59,747 nt of DNA from an uncultured Christensenella sp. (GTDB lineage Bacteria; Bacillota; Clostridia; Christensenellales; Borkfalkiaceae): positions 1-59,747 of the forward strand of contig CAJTRW010000010.1 in the NCBI GenBank assembly GCA_910578765.1. The letters are read 5' to 3'. The translations under genes were made by a program, and so were the position numbers. The notes below the pieces were generated by a model that saw only the letters and a list, made by a program, of their open reading frames with translations, was not told where the DNA came from and ran no database searches. This document shows, in pieces, positions 17,521-27,063 of the stretch (position 1 is the first letter of the stretch; each line of letters opens with the position of its first letter).

Positions 17521-17772
17521 TTAATCGCCTTGCAGAATTTCGTAAAGAGAGGAAGCTTCGTCCTTTTTCACAAATTCCTTTATTTCCTTTACGGTGAATT
17601 TAACCGTCTTACCGTCGGCATAGTTTATTTCTACAACGTCGCCCGCCTTGACGGGGTGCGAGGGTTTGACTTCCCTGCCGTTAATGCTTACCTTGCCCCT
17701 ATCGCACGCCTCCTGCGCAAGCGTGCGCCTTTTAAGTATTCTTGAAATTTTTAAAAATTTATCTATTCTCAT
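17521..17772 (-). CDS. rqcP: S4-domain ribosome quality control protein RqcP
   Basis: An 83-residue S4 RNA-binding protein: MRIDKFLKISRILKRRTLAQEACDRGKVSINGREVKPSHPVKAGDVVEI is the complete S4 fold, split here by description only. Proteins of this size (YabO/RqcP) work with RqcH on obstructed 50S subunits to drive alanine-tail synthesis. TAAAAT lies four bases upstream of the ATG and AAGG is a weak ribosome site. It heads the run with ispDF and radA. Confidence 0.85.
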   Translation of the reverse strand: MRIDKFLKISRILKRRTLAQEACDRGKVSINGREVKPSHPVKAGDVVEINYADGKTVKFTVKEIKEFVKKDEASSLYEILQGD

Positions 17773-17928
17773 ACGGATTTTACCTTATTTTTTTGATTTA
17801 CTTAATTGTAAGTTATTCCAAGCGTCGGCGAAGGACTTTGAAAGCCTTTCCTCTTGGGAGGGGTCTAAGCTTGTCGCACCGCAAGCAATTAGGTAAAAAA
17901 AATTTTTTACGGTAATGAAATAAATTGC

Positions 17929-17957
17929 TTGACAATATTGACTGCTTACTTTATAAT
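17929..17957 (+). promoter_or_regulatory. consensus promoter of rpoBC
   Basis: TTGACA (17929-17934), a 17-base spacer and TATAAT (17952-17957) form a perfect promoter. Transcription should begin near 17964, leaving a leader of about 245 bases before rpoB at 18212. The leader holds a possible 26-codon ORF (17974-18054) and a ribosome site AAAAGGAG before rpoB. The rest of the gap 17773-17928 shows only a weak reverse-strand ORF. Confidence 0.85.
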
Positions 17958-18211
17958 AATACACTGAACTAAAATGCGTATTGTATGCCCGAATACAAAA
18001 AATCACGTATTTTTATGCGAAAAAACGCCTTTTTACGGCAGTTTTTGCGCCTGAAATCCACTTGATTATACACTATATTAAATTATTTGTAAAGGGCGGG
18101 ACAAGCATTTTAAAAAATTTCATTGATTTTTTCCGGTGAAAAGATATATACGGATAATCGCCTATGTGAAATAAAAATAAGGCGCACGCCAAAAAGGAGT
18201 ATTTTTCTTAA

Positions 18212-21200
18212 ATGAATTTACCGGTTCACAAGTATGGCAAAACCGAAAGACGGAAGTTCGGTAACATCAACGAGGTTATAGACATTCCCGACCTTGTGGA
18301 AATCCAGAAGTCCAGCTACAATTCCTTTATTAACGAGGGCATTGCCGAGGTATTCGAAGATTTTTCGCCCATAACCGACTATTCCGACCATTACGAGCTG
18401 TATTTTCTCAATCACTGGTTTGACGAAAAGCCCAAGTACGACGAAAAGGAGTGCAGAAACCGCGACGCAACGTATGCGCTTCCTTTACACGTCACCGTAA
18501 GGCTTGTAAACAAAATAAAGGAAGAAGTTATAGACCAGCCCGTGTTCATGGGCGAGTTCCCGCTTATGACGGACTCCGGCTCGTTTATAATAAACGGCGC
18601 GGAGCGTGTAATCGTTTCCCAGCTTGTCCGCTCGCCCGGGGTTTACAACGCTTCGTCGCGCGATAAGACGGGTAAGGAAATTTACGGCACAACCGTAATT
18701 CCCAACCGCGGCGCCTGGCTTGAATTGGAACAAAACGTGGACGCGCAGGGCAACGTGACGTTGTGGGTGCACGTGGACAGAAAGCGTAAGATAGCCGCGA
18801 CTGTGCTTTTGCGCGCGCTCGGCTTCGGTTCAGACCGTTCGCTTCTGGATTTGTTCGCTAACGATAAGGTCATAGACAACACAATCGCCAAGGACAGCAC
18901 AAAGTCGGAATCCGACGGACTTGTAGAGCTTTACAGAAGACTGCGTCCCGGCGAAGTTCCCACGGAAGCTTCCGTTAAACAACACCTCAACAATCTGTTT
19001 TTCGACCCGCGCCGTTACGACGTCGTAAAGGTCGGCAGATATAAATTCAATAAAAAACTTAATCTTGCGTACAGGCTTCCCGGCTGTACGCTTGCCGAGG
19101 ACGTGTTCAACCCCGAAACGGGCGAAGTCATGGCGCACGCGGGCGACGTGGTTTCCGAACAGCAGGCAATAGAGATGCAGGATTGCGGCGTCAACGAAGT
19201 TTTCGTCCTTGTCAACGACCCCAAAGAGGGCGAAATCAAGCACAAGATTATCGCAAACAATACGGTTAACTTCAAAGCCGTATCCGACAAGGACCCGAAA
19301 ATTTTCGGGCTTCTGCCTACAATTTATTATCCCAACTTCAAATTTATGCAGCGTCTTGCCGCGGAATGTGAAAACGCAAAACCGGAAGAAGTCGCTCAAA
19401 AGTTCTGCGACGAGATAGACGCAATCTATTATACGGCTGAAATTCCCGAGTCCGACGACGAAAAGCCCGAGGAAAAGAAGAACAGGGAAAAGCGCCGCGA
19501 AACGCGTATAAAGTTTGTTACGGCGTGCAAAAAGTTTAACGAGATTTTAAATTCCGGTAAGGAAAAGCTTGACACGGACGAGAAGAAGGAAATAAAGCCC
19601 GTTATTGAAAAGCTTAACCATAAGCACATTACGGTCGACGATATCGTCGCTTCCATTTCTACCAACCTCGACTTGCAGTACGGCATAGGCACGATAGACA
19701 ACATAGACCACCTCGGCAACCGCCGCGTGCGTTCCGTGGGCGAGCTTCTTCAAAACCAGCTCCGCATAGGTATTGCAAGGCTTGAAAAGCTTATAAAGGA
19801 GCGTATGGCTACGCAGGACGCGATGGAAGTAACGCCTTCCGGTCTTGTAAACGTGCGGCCCGTATCCGCAGTAATAAGGGAGTTCTTCGGTTCTTCCCAG
19901 CTTTCGCAGTTCATGGACCAGACCAACCCCGCGGCGGAGCTTACCCACAAGCGTAAGCTTTCCGCGCTCGGCCCCGGCGGACTTAACCGCGACAGAGCCA
20001 CGTTCGAGGTGCGCGACGTTCACTATTCGCACTACGGCAGGCTTTGCCCCATAGAAACCCCCGAAGGTCAGAACATAGGTCTTATTTCCTCGCTGGCGAC
20101 TTTCTCTAAGGTAAACGATTACGGCTTTATCATGACCCCGTACCGCAAGGTCATAAAGGATGCGGACGGCTGTCCCGTGGTTACGGACGAAGTCAACTAT
20201 CTTACCGCGGACGAGGAGGACAGGTACGTTGTCGCGCAGGCGAACGAGCCGCTCGATAAGGACAGCCACTTTGTAAACGCGCGTATCGGTTGCCGCCACC
20301 GCGAGCTTATTACCCAGTACTCTGCGGACAGAATAGACTATATGGACGTAAGTCCCAAGCAGCTTGTTTCGGTTGCGACGGCGCTTATACCCTTCCTTGA
20401 AAACGACGATACCAACCGTGCGCTCATGGGCTCGAACATGCAACGACAGGCGGTTCCCCTTATGAAGACGGAATCCGCTATAGTCGCAACGGGTATAGAG
20501 CATGCCATCGCGCGCGATTCGGGCGTAATGGTACGCGCCAAAAACGACGGCGTTGTCGTCGGCGTATCTTCCGACCTTATTAAAATTCAGGAAAAGAACG
20601 GCTTAATAACCGAATATAAGCTTAAAAAGTTCGAACGTTCCAACCAGGGCACCTGCCTTAACCAGCGCCCCATTGTGGGAACGGGAGACAAAGTCGAGGC
20701 GGGCGAGGTTATCGCCGACGGCCCCGCTACAAACAACGGCGAGCTTGCTCTCGGTAAAAATATTCTTATAGGCTATATGGAGTGGGAAGGCTACAACTAC
20801 GAGGACGCAATTCTCATTTCAGAAAAGCTTGTTCAGGACGACGTGTTCACCTCTATCCATATCGAGGAGTACGAAACCGAAGCGAGGGATACCAAGCTCG
20901 GCGAGGAGGAAATCACGCGCGACATACCCAATGTTTCCGAGGACGCTTTAAAAGACCTCGACTCCGACGGTATCATAAGAATAGGCGCGGAAGTTCAGCC
21001 CGGCGACATACTTGTCGGTAAGGTAACGCCCAAGGGCGAAACCGAGCTTACGCCCGAAGAAAGACTTCTCCGCGCAATTTTCGGCGAAAAGGCGAGAGAG
21101 GTCAGGGATACTTCCTTGAAGGTACCCCACGGCGAAGGCGGCATAATCGTCGACGTTAAAATATTCACAAGGGAAAACAAGGACGAGCTATCGCCCGGCG

Positions 21201-22264
21201 TAAACAAGCTTGTACGCGTTTACATTGCCCAGAAACGTAAGATACAGATAGGCGACAAAATGGCGGGACGCCACGGCAACAAGGGCGTTATTTCCCGCGT
21301 GCTTCCTCAGGCGGACATGCCTTTCCTTGCGGACGGCACGCCTTTGCAGATAGTTTTGAACCCCCTCGGCGTTCCTTCGCGTATGAATATCGGTCAGGTG
21401 CTCGAAGTGCATCTCGGTCTTGTCTGCAAACAGCTCGGCTGGAAGATTGCTACCCCCGTATTCGACGGCGCGACAGAGCAGGATATAAAACAGTTATTCA
21501 AAGAAAATTACATTCTCAACCCCGAAGGCAAGGTCGACGGTAAAATTCAGGTTTACGACGGCAGAACGGGCGAACCTTTCGAAAACAGGGTAACGGTAGG
21601 CGTTCAGTACATGATTAAGCTTAACCACCTTGTCGACGATAAAATCCATGCGCGTTCGATAGGACCTTACAGTCTTGTCACACAGCAGCCTCTCGGCGGT
21701 AAAGCCCAGTTCGGCGGACAGCGTTTCGGCGAAATGGAGGTTTGGGCGCTCGAAGCATACGGCGCGGCGCACATCTTGCAGGAAATACTTACAGTCAAAT
21801 CTGACGACATCGTCGGACGTGTAAAGACGTATGAAAGCATAGTTAAGGGCAACAACATATCGGAGCCGGGTATTCCCGAAGCATTCAAAGTGCTTTTAAA
21901 GGAGCTTCAATCCCTCGCATTGGACGTAAAAGTTTTGACCGAATCAGGCGAAGAACTTATTATACGCGAGCTGGACGACGACGATGAAAGCATACCCAGC
22001 GCGCGCAACCGCGAATTGCAGGAACAGGAAGCAAAGATTCCCGAGGAAGAACTCGAACTTGTTTCGCACGAGGACGAGAATATCGAACTTGAACCTATTT
22101 CCATATTCGACAGCGACGAGGATGAGGAGTTCAACGGTAAAGAACTGTTCGGCGGCGACGATGACGACGATGACGACGACCTCGGCGATAAGTTCACGCT
22201 TTTCGACAGCGAGGACGAGGGGCTTGACGTTTTCGGCGACGACGACGGCGAGGATAAGGACTAA
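18212..22264 (+). CDS. rpoB: RNA polymerase beta subunit, long acidic tail
   Basis: RpoB is the beta subunit of RNA polymerase. Conserved landmarks are present: the rifampicin region SSQLSQFMDQ...LTHKRKLSALGPGGL with wild-type contact residues, RDVHYSHYGRLCPIETPEGQNIGL, NILIGYMEWEGYNYEDAI, KMAGRHGNKGV and GGKAQFGGQRFGEMEVWALEAYGA. At 1350 residues it is longer than the roughly 1190-1250 of many Firmicutes. A charged insertion lies around residues 405-470 (IPESDDEKPEEKK...). A 96-residue tail (1255-1350, bases 21974-22261) contains an eight-aspartate run and two similar FDS..E...FG(G)DDD repeats. No rplJ/rplL precede it. Confidence 0.98.
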   Translation: MNLPVHKYGKTERRKFGNINEVIDIPDLVEIQKSSYNSFINEGIAEVFEDFSPITDYSDHYELYFLNHWFDEKPKYDEKECRNRDATYALPLHVTVRLVNKIKEEVIDQPVFMGEFPLMTDSGSFIINGAERVIVSQLVRSPGVYNASSRDKTGKEIYGTTVIPNRGAWLELEQNVDAQGNVTLWVHVDRKRKIAATVLLRALGFGSDRSLLDLFANDKVIDNTIAKDSTKSESDGLVELYRRLRPGEVPTEASVKQHLNNLFFDPRRYDVVKVGRYKFNKKLNLAYRLPGCTLAEDVFNPETGEVMAHAGDVVSEQQAIEMQDCGVNEVFVLVNDPKEGEIKHKIIANNTVNFKAVSDKDPKIFGLLPTIYYPNFKFMQRLAAECENAKPEEVAQKFCDEIDAIYYTAEIPESDDEKPEEKKNREKRRETRIKFVTACKKFNEILNSGKEKLDTDEKKEIKPVIEKLNHKHITVDDIVASISTNLDLQYGIGTIDNIDHLGNRRVRSVGELLQNQLRIGIARLEKLIKERMATQDAMEVTPSGLVNVRPVSAVIREFFGSSQLSQFMDQTNPAAELTHKRKLSALGPGGLNRDRATFEVRDVHYSHYGRLCPIETPEGQNIGLISSLATFSKVNDYGFIMTPYRKVIKDADGCPVVTDEVNYLTADEEDRYVVAQANEPLDKDSHFVNARIGCRHRELITQYSADRIDYMDVSPKQLVSVATALIPFLENDDTNRALMGSNMQRQAVPLMKTESAIVATGIEHAIARDSGVMVRAKNDGVVVGVSSDLIKIQEKNGLITEYKLKKFERSNQGTCLNQRPIVGTGDKVEAGEVIADGPATNNGELALGKNILIGYMEWEGYNYEDAILISEKLVQDDVFTSIHIEEYETEARDTKLGEEEITRDIPNVSEDALKDLDSDGIIRIGAEVQPGDILVGKVTPKGETELTPEERLLRAIFGEKAREVRDTSLKVPHGEGGIIVDVKIFTRENKDELSPGVNKLVRVYIAQKRKIQIGDKMAGRHGNKGVISRVLPQADMPFLADGTPLQIVLNPLGVPSRMNIGQVLEVHLGLVCKQLGWKIATPVFDGATEQDIKQLFKENYILNPEGKVDGKIQVYDGRTGEPFENRVTVGVQYMIKLNHLVDDKIHARSIGPYSLVTQQPLGGKAQFGGQRFGEMEVWALEAYGAAHILQEILTVKSDDIVGRVKTYESIVKGNNISEPGIPEAFKVLLKELQSLALDVKVLTESGEELIIRELDDDDESIPSARNRELQEQEAKIPEEELELVSHEDENIELEPISIFDSDEDEEFNGKELFGGDDDDDDDDLGDKFTLFDSEDEGLDVFGDDDGEDKD

Positions 22265-22278
22265 CGGGAGGTTAAAAT

Positions 22279-25200
22279 ATGTTTGAATTAAACGATTTCA
22301 GTTCTATAAAAATCAGCGTAGCTTCCCCCGAAAAAATAAGGGAACTTTCCAAGGGCGAGGTAACCAAACCCGAAACCATAAATTACAGAACGCAAAAGCC
22401 CGAAAAGGACGGACTTTTCTGCGAGCGCATTTTCGGACCCATGAAGGACTGGGAATGCCACTGCGGAAAGTATAAACGTATCCGTTATAAGGGCATCACG
22501 TGCGAAAAGTGCGGCGTAGAAGTTACCCGCGCAAAGGTAAGACGCGAAAGAATGGGTCACATAGAGCTTGCCGCTCCCGTATCTCATATTTGGTATTTCC
22601 GCGGCGTTCCGTCCAGAATAGGTCTTATACTCGACATGTCGCCCAAGGCGTTGGAGCAGGTAATTTACTTTGCCGCATACGTCGTAATCGACCCCGGCAC
22701 GGTTCCCACGCTCGAATACAAGCAGGTTATAAACGATAAAGAACTGCGCGAGATAGAGGAAAAATACGGCGAAAGCTCGGTTACCGGTCTTAAAGTCGGC
22801 ATGGGCGCCGAAGCCATCCGCGAGCTTTTGATGGCTGTAGACCTCGACAAAGAGTGCGAGGAAACAAAGAAAATAATCGACACGTCCAGCGCGACGCAGA
22901 AGCGCGTAAAGGCGGTAAAGAGGATAGAAATTCTCGAATCCTTCCGTAAAAGCGGCAACCGCCCCGAATGGATGGTTCTGACCGTTCTTCCCGTACTTCC
23001 GCCCGAACTCAGACCTATGGTTCAGCTTGACGGCGGCAGATTCGCCTCGTCGGATCTTAACGATTTATACAGGCGCGTCATTAACCGTAACAACCGTCTT
23101 AAAAGAATGATCGAGCTCGGCGCGCCCGACATGATAGTCAAAAACGAAAAGCGCATGTTGCAGGAAGCCGTAGACGCGCTTATAGACAACGGCAGACGCG
23201 GCAAGGCTTTGTCCGGTCCCTCCAACAGAGAGCTTAAATCTCTTTCGGGTATGCTCCGCGGCAAGCAGGGACGTTTCCGTCAGAACCTTCTCGGAAAGCG
23301 TGTAGACTATTCGGGACGTTCGGTTATAGTCGTCGGACCCGAACTTAAATTGTATCAGTGCGGCTTACCCAAGGAAATGGCTATAGAGCTTTTCAAGCCT
23401 TTCGTAATGAAAAAGCTTGTGGAAAGCGGACAGTGCCACAATATAAAGAGCGCCAAGCGTACCGTAGAGCGCGCAAAACCGTTGGTTTGGGACGTGTTGG
23501 AACAGGTCATAAAAGAGCATCCCGTTCTTTTGAACCGTGCGCCCACGCTTCACAGACTTTCCATTCAGGCATTCGAGCCCGTATTAATAGAGGGCAGAGC
23601 TATTAAAATTCACCCGCTTGTATGTACGGCGTTCAACGCGGACTTCGACGGCGACCAGATGGCGGTTCACGTTCCTCTTTCGGTCGAAGCACAGGCGGAA
23701 GCGAGATTTTTAATGCTTTCTTCCAACAATATTTTAAAGCTTTCCGACGGTAAACCCGTTATGCAGCCTTCGCAGGATATGGTTATGGGCGCTTATTACC
23801 TTACCATTATCCGTCGTGAGGACGGCAAATACTACCGTTGGAGCGGCGACAGATATTACGAGTGCGGGAAGGGCGACGAAGGTGCGGAAAAATACGTTGC
23901 CAACGCTTATATTTCCGAAGACGAAGCTTTGATGGCATACCAGACCAAGCTTGTGCATATGCAGGACGAAATTTACGTCCGCCGTACGGTTAACGTAAAC
24001 GGCAAAACGGTGCAGGGCAGGGTAAAGACGACTGTCGGCAGAATTATTTTCAATAACGAAATGCCGCAGGATTTGGGCTTTGTCGAAAGAAAGAAAGACG
24101 AAGATTATGTTAAATACGAAATTTCTTACGAGTTCCTCGGCGGCGCTGTCGCGGTGGGCAAAAAGCAGCTCGGCAAAATAGTAGAGCGTTGCTTCAAGAC
24201 GGGCGGCGCGCCCAGGGCGGCGGACGTTCTCGACAGAATAAAGACGCTCGGCTATAAATATTCCACGATAGGCGCTATCACGACTTCCGTATTCGACATG
24301 CACATTCCCGACGCAAAGAAGGAAATCGTCGAAGAAACGGAAAAGAAAGTTATACAGATAGAAAAGAAATATCAGCGCGGACTTTTGAGGGAGGAGGAGC
24401 GTTACAACGCGGTTATAGACGCGTGGGACGCGGCTACCGACGAAGTTACCGACGCGCTTAAAGGCTCGCTTGACAAGTTCAATCCCATATGGATGATGGC
24501 AAACTCGGGCGCCCGCGGCTCTATCGACCAGATGAAACAGCTTTCGGGTATGCGCGGACTGATGGTCAACCCGCAGGGTAAAAAGATAGAAGTTCCCGTT
24601 AAATCCTGTTTCAGACAGGGGCTTTCCGTTTTGGAATACTTCATTTCCTCGCACGGCGGACGTAAAGGTCTTGCGGATACGGCGTTAAAGACGGCGGACT
24701 CGGGTTATCTTACCCGTAGACTTGTCGACGTTTCCCAGGACGTTATAGTAAGAGAAGACGACTGTATGGCAGGCAGCAAAAAGCCGCGCGGCATGGTTGT
24801 AAAGGATATTATCGGTCCCAACGGCGAAGTTATAGAAGGGCTTGAGGACAGGATACAGGGCAGATTCGTTGCGGAAGAGGTCAAAGACCCCAAAACAGGC
24901 GAAATCATCGTCGAGCAGAACGGATTCGTGACCGACTCGCTCGCAAAGAAAATTATTGCCGCGGGCATAAAGGAAGTTTCCATACGCTCGGTATTCAGTT
25001 GCAACTCCCGTTACGGCGTCTGCGCAAAGTGCTACGGTAAAAACATGGCTACCAATAAGCCCGTTCAGCCCGGCGAGGCTGTCGGCGTTATTGCGGCTCA
25101 GTCCATAGGCGAACCCGGTACACAGCTTACCATGCGTACCTTCCATACCGGCGGTATAGCGGCGACGGGCGACATTACGCAGGGTCTTCCCCGTGTAGAG

Positions 25201-25947
25201 GAGCTTTTCGAAGCGCGTAAACCCAAAGGCTGTGCAACGCTTTGTGAGGTGTCCGGCGTAGTTACAGTGGACGACAAGGACAATTTGAAGCACGTAATTA
25301 TCCGCGACCCCGTAACAAACGAGCAGAAGAAAGAATATACGCTTCCTTTCAATGCGGAACTGCATGTAAAGACGGGCGACGTTGTTCAGCCCGGTACGGT
25401 GCTTAACATCGGTTCGGTTTATCCCCAGGATATTTTAAGAATTTCCGGTCCCCGCGCCGTTCAGGACTATATCCTCGAACAGGTTCAGTCGGTTTACCGT
25501 TCTCAGGGCGTTGACATCAACGATAAACACGTTGAAATTATCGTCCGTCAGATGCTCAGGAAGGTAAGAATAGAGAGTGCCGGCTCCACCGGTTTGCTTC
25601 CCGGAGAGACGGTTGACATGTTCACCGTAGAGGATGAAAACCGCGTTGCGATAGAAAACGGCGGCACGCCCGCACTGCAAAAGCGCGTTCTTTTGGGAAT
25701 AACCAAAGCTGCGCTTTCTACGGACAGCTTCCTGTCCGCGGCTTCCTTCCAGGAGACCGCAAGGGTGCTTACCGACGCGGCTATCAAAAACAAAGTCGAC
25801 CCGCTTATCGGACTTAAAGAAAACGTCATTATCGGTAAACTTATTCCCGCAGGCACGGGCGTTAAGGAATATAAAAACATGTCTCCCGTAATCAATCAGA
25901 CCTACAACGGCGCTGTTCAACCTACGGACGAGGCGGAGTTAATTTAA
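22279..25947 (+). CDS. rpoC: RNA polymerase beta' subunit
   Basis: The 1222-residue beta' subunit carries the catalytic NADFDGD motif (FNADFDGDQMAVHVPLS), which binds the active-site magnesium. The N-terminal zinc site is CHCGKYKRIRYKGITCEKCG, the rudder and clamp region has GKRVDYSGRSVIVVGPEL, and the second zinc site is CNSRYGVCAKCYG. The trigger-loop region shows IAAQSIGEPGTQLTMRTFHTGG. GGGAGG precedes the ATG, 14 bases after rpoB. The gene ends the operon with a strong terminator. Confidence 0.98.
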   Translation: MFELNDFSSIKISVASPEKIRELSKGEVTKPETINYRTQKPEKDGLFCERIFGPMKDWECHCGKYKRIRYKGITCEKCGVEVTRAKVRRERMGHIELAAPVSHIWYFRGVPSRIGLILDMSPKALEQVIYFAAYVVIDPGTVPTLEYKQVINDKELREIEEKYGESSVTGLKVGMGAEAIRELLMAVDLDKECEETKKIIDTSSATQKRVKAVKRIEILESFRKSGNRPEWMVLTVLPVLPPELRPMVQLDGGRFASSDLNDLYRRVINRNNRLKRMIELGAPDMIVKNEKRMLQEAVDALIDNGRRGKALSGPSNRELKSLSGMLRGKQGRFRQNLLGKRVDYSGRSVIVVGPELKLYQCGLPKEMAIELFKPFVMKKLVESGQCHNIKSAKRTVERAKPLVWDVLEQVIKEHPVLLNRAPTLHRLSIQAFEPVLIEGRAIKIHPLVCTAFNADFDGDQMAVHVPLSVEAQAEARFLMLSSNNILKLSDGKPVMQPSQDMVMGAYYLTIIRREDGKYYRWSGDRYYECGKGDEGAEKYVANAYISEDEALMAYQTKLVHMQDEIYVRRTVNVNGKTVQGRVKTTVGRIIFNNEMPQDLGFVERKKDEDYVKYEISYEFLGGAVAVGKKQLGKIVERCFKTGGAPRAADVLDRIKTLGYKYSTIGAITTSVFDMHIPDAKKEIVEETEKKVIQIEKKYQRGLLREEERYNAVIDAWDAATDEVTDALKGSLDKFNPIWMMANSGARGSIDQMKQLSGMRGLMVNPQGKKIEVPVKSCFRQGLSVLEYFISSHGGRKGLADTALKTADSGYLTRRLVDVSQDVIVREDDCMAGSKKPRGMVVKDIIGPNGEVIEGLEDRIQGRFVAEEVKDPKTGEIIVEQNGFVTDSLAKKIIAAGIKEVSIRSVFSCNSRYGVCAKCYGKNMATNKPVQPGEAVGVIAAQSIGEPGTQLTMRTFHTGGIAATGDITQGLPRVEELFEARKPKGCATLCEVSGVVTVDDKDNLKHVIIRDPVTNEQKKEYTLPFNAELHVKTGDVVQPGTVLNIGSVYPQDILRISGPRAVQDYILEQVQSVYRSQGVDINDKHVEIIVRQMLRKVRIESAGSTGLLPGETVDMFTVEDENRVAIENGGTPALQKRVLLGITKAALSTDSFLSAASFQETARVLTDAAIKNKVDPLIGLKENVIIGKLIPAGTGVKEYKNMSPVINQTYNGAVQPTDEAELI

Positions 25948-25953
25948 CAAATA

Positions 25954-25984
25954 AAAAAGCGGACGTAAAGTCCGCTTTTTTCTA
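25954..25984 (+). terminator. intrinsic terminator after rpoC
   Basis: AAAAAGCGGAC pairs with GTCCGCTTTTT around a five-base loop (GTAAA), followed by further Ts. Confidence 0.92.
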
Positions 25985-26058
25985 TTTTCTGTTTTTCGTC
26001 GATTGTGCGGCGCAAAAAGAACAATATAGTATTTTACATGATTGAATTTATTTGTTTT

Positions 26059-26128
26059 AGATACTTCGCTAACGCTCAGCATGACAGTGTAAAATTTATT
26101 TTGTCATTCTGAACACAGTGAAGAATCT
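26059..26128. repeat. inverted pair of dispersed TCATTCTGA repeat
   Basis: Bases 26102-26128 read TGTCATTCTGAACACAG followed by TGAAGAATCT. Bases 26059-26086 carry a diverged copy in reverse orientation, ending CTCAGCATGACA. The two arms can fold on each other. Related half-copies occur in the array at 49413-49574, so this is a dispersed intergenic repeat of the genome. Confidence 0.7.
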
Positions 26129-26160
26129 AAAAAGCCTTCTCCCAATGGAGAAGGCTTTTT
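26129..26160. terminator. bidirectional hairpin terminator
   Basis: A perfect 14-bp stem AAAAAGCCTTCTCC/GGAGAAGGCTTTTT with loop CAAT. It lies immediately after the stop of the DUF368 gene on the reverse strand and can work in both directions. Confidence 0.85.
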
Positions 26161-26161
26161 A

Positions 26162-27055
26162 TCATGAAATAGAAGGTTTTCTTTTCCCTTCAACGTAAGC
26201 GGTAAAGGCGTAGGCGGCAATAATTCCCGCAATAAACAATATCGCGCCGACGGCAATCTGCACCGAGTCAAGCGGCGACGCGGCAATTTCCGCCTTGAAG
26301 TTTTCGGGAAAGGTTATAAGTATCGCAGGGATAGAGCCTATTACGAAACCGATAATCGCCCAGGTCGTACCGCGCGGAAATTTGCTTAAAAACAACTTCA
26401 TAATTTTCGCTATGGTGAAAAAGCCGACTATTATGCCTGCGGCGAACAGCGCAAGCACCAAAAGCGAGTGTCCGAAGCTGTCCTTTAAGGCGGACACGGT
26501 GTTTAAAATAGCATTGTAATATCCGAATATCAATAGCAGCATAGAGCCGCTTACGCCCGGTATTACCAACGCGCAGGAGCCCAGCATGCCTATAAGCACC
26601 AGTAAAAAGTAACCGTAAACAGGCATGTCGGCGGATAAATCCGCGTCGCCCAGCCCGGGTATAAAGCAAATTCCTATTACTACCGCCAAAGGAATAAGCA
26701 CCGAAGCGATATTAATTTTTTTAAATCCCTTTTTAATTCCGTCTTTAAGCGTCTTGGGCAGAGAGCCGGTCATAAGTCCCGCAAACAGCAAAACCGTGGG
26801 TAGGGGGGCGTATTTAAGCGCATATTTCAAGGGGAAGTAGGCGGCGCATACCGCAAGCGCGGCACCAAGCAGTATAGGCAGTAAAAATAAGACGCTTTTT
26901 TTAAATTCCTTTCTAAGGGAATTTATCGCGTCTATAATTTTATCGTAAATATTCAAAAGCACGGCGACGGTGCCGCCGCTCACCCCCGGAATAATCATCG
27001 CAACGCCGATACCCGCGCCGCGCGCAATATTCAGGAAAAAGTTTTTAATTGCCAT
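26162..27055 (-). CDS. DUF368 polyprenyl-phosphate transporter
   Basis: A 297-residue polytopic protein of the DUF368 family, recently shown in other bacteria (PopT) to return undecaprenyl phosphate across the cytoplasmic membrane for reuse in wall synthesis. The family signature GAGIGVAMIIPGVSGGTVAVLL lies at residues 13-34 and a second GSCALVIPGVSGSMLLL in the middle; these mirror-image motifs fit the internal repeat of the fold. Its ATG has TATAAT seven bases upstream and no Shine-Dalgarno, so it may have its own leaderless promoter inside the end of the preceding gene. Confidence 0.9.
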   Translation of the reverse strand: MAIKNFFLNIARGAGIGVAMIIPGVSGGTVAVLLNIYDKIIDAINSLRKEFKKSVLFLLPILLGAALAVCAAYFPLKYALKYAPLPTVLLFAGLMTGSLPKTLKDGIKKGFKKINIASVLIPLAVVIGICFIPGLGDADLSADMPVYGYFLLVLIGMLGSCALVIPGVSGSMLLLIFGYYNAILNTVSALKDSFGHSLLVLALFAAGIIVGFFTIAKIMKLFLSKFPRGTTWAIIGFVIGSIPAILITFPENFKAEIAASPLDSVQIAVGAILFIAGIIAAYAFTAYVEGKRKPSIS

Positions 27056-27063
27056 ACTTTATA

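Noticed and set aside
17785..18006. 73-codon ORF on the reverse strand
   Set aside because: It spans the consensus rpoBC promoter, lacks a ribosome site and looks like intergenic repeat translation.
19860..20010. Rifampicin resistance in RpoB
   Set aside because: All usual contact positions (Q, D, H, R, S of the resistance region) are wild type.
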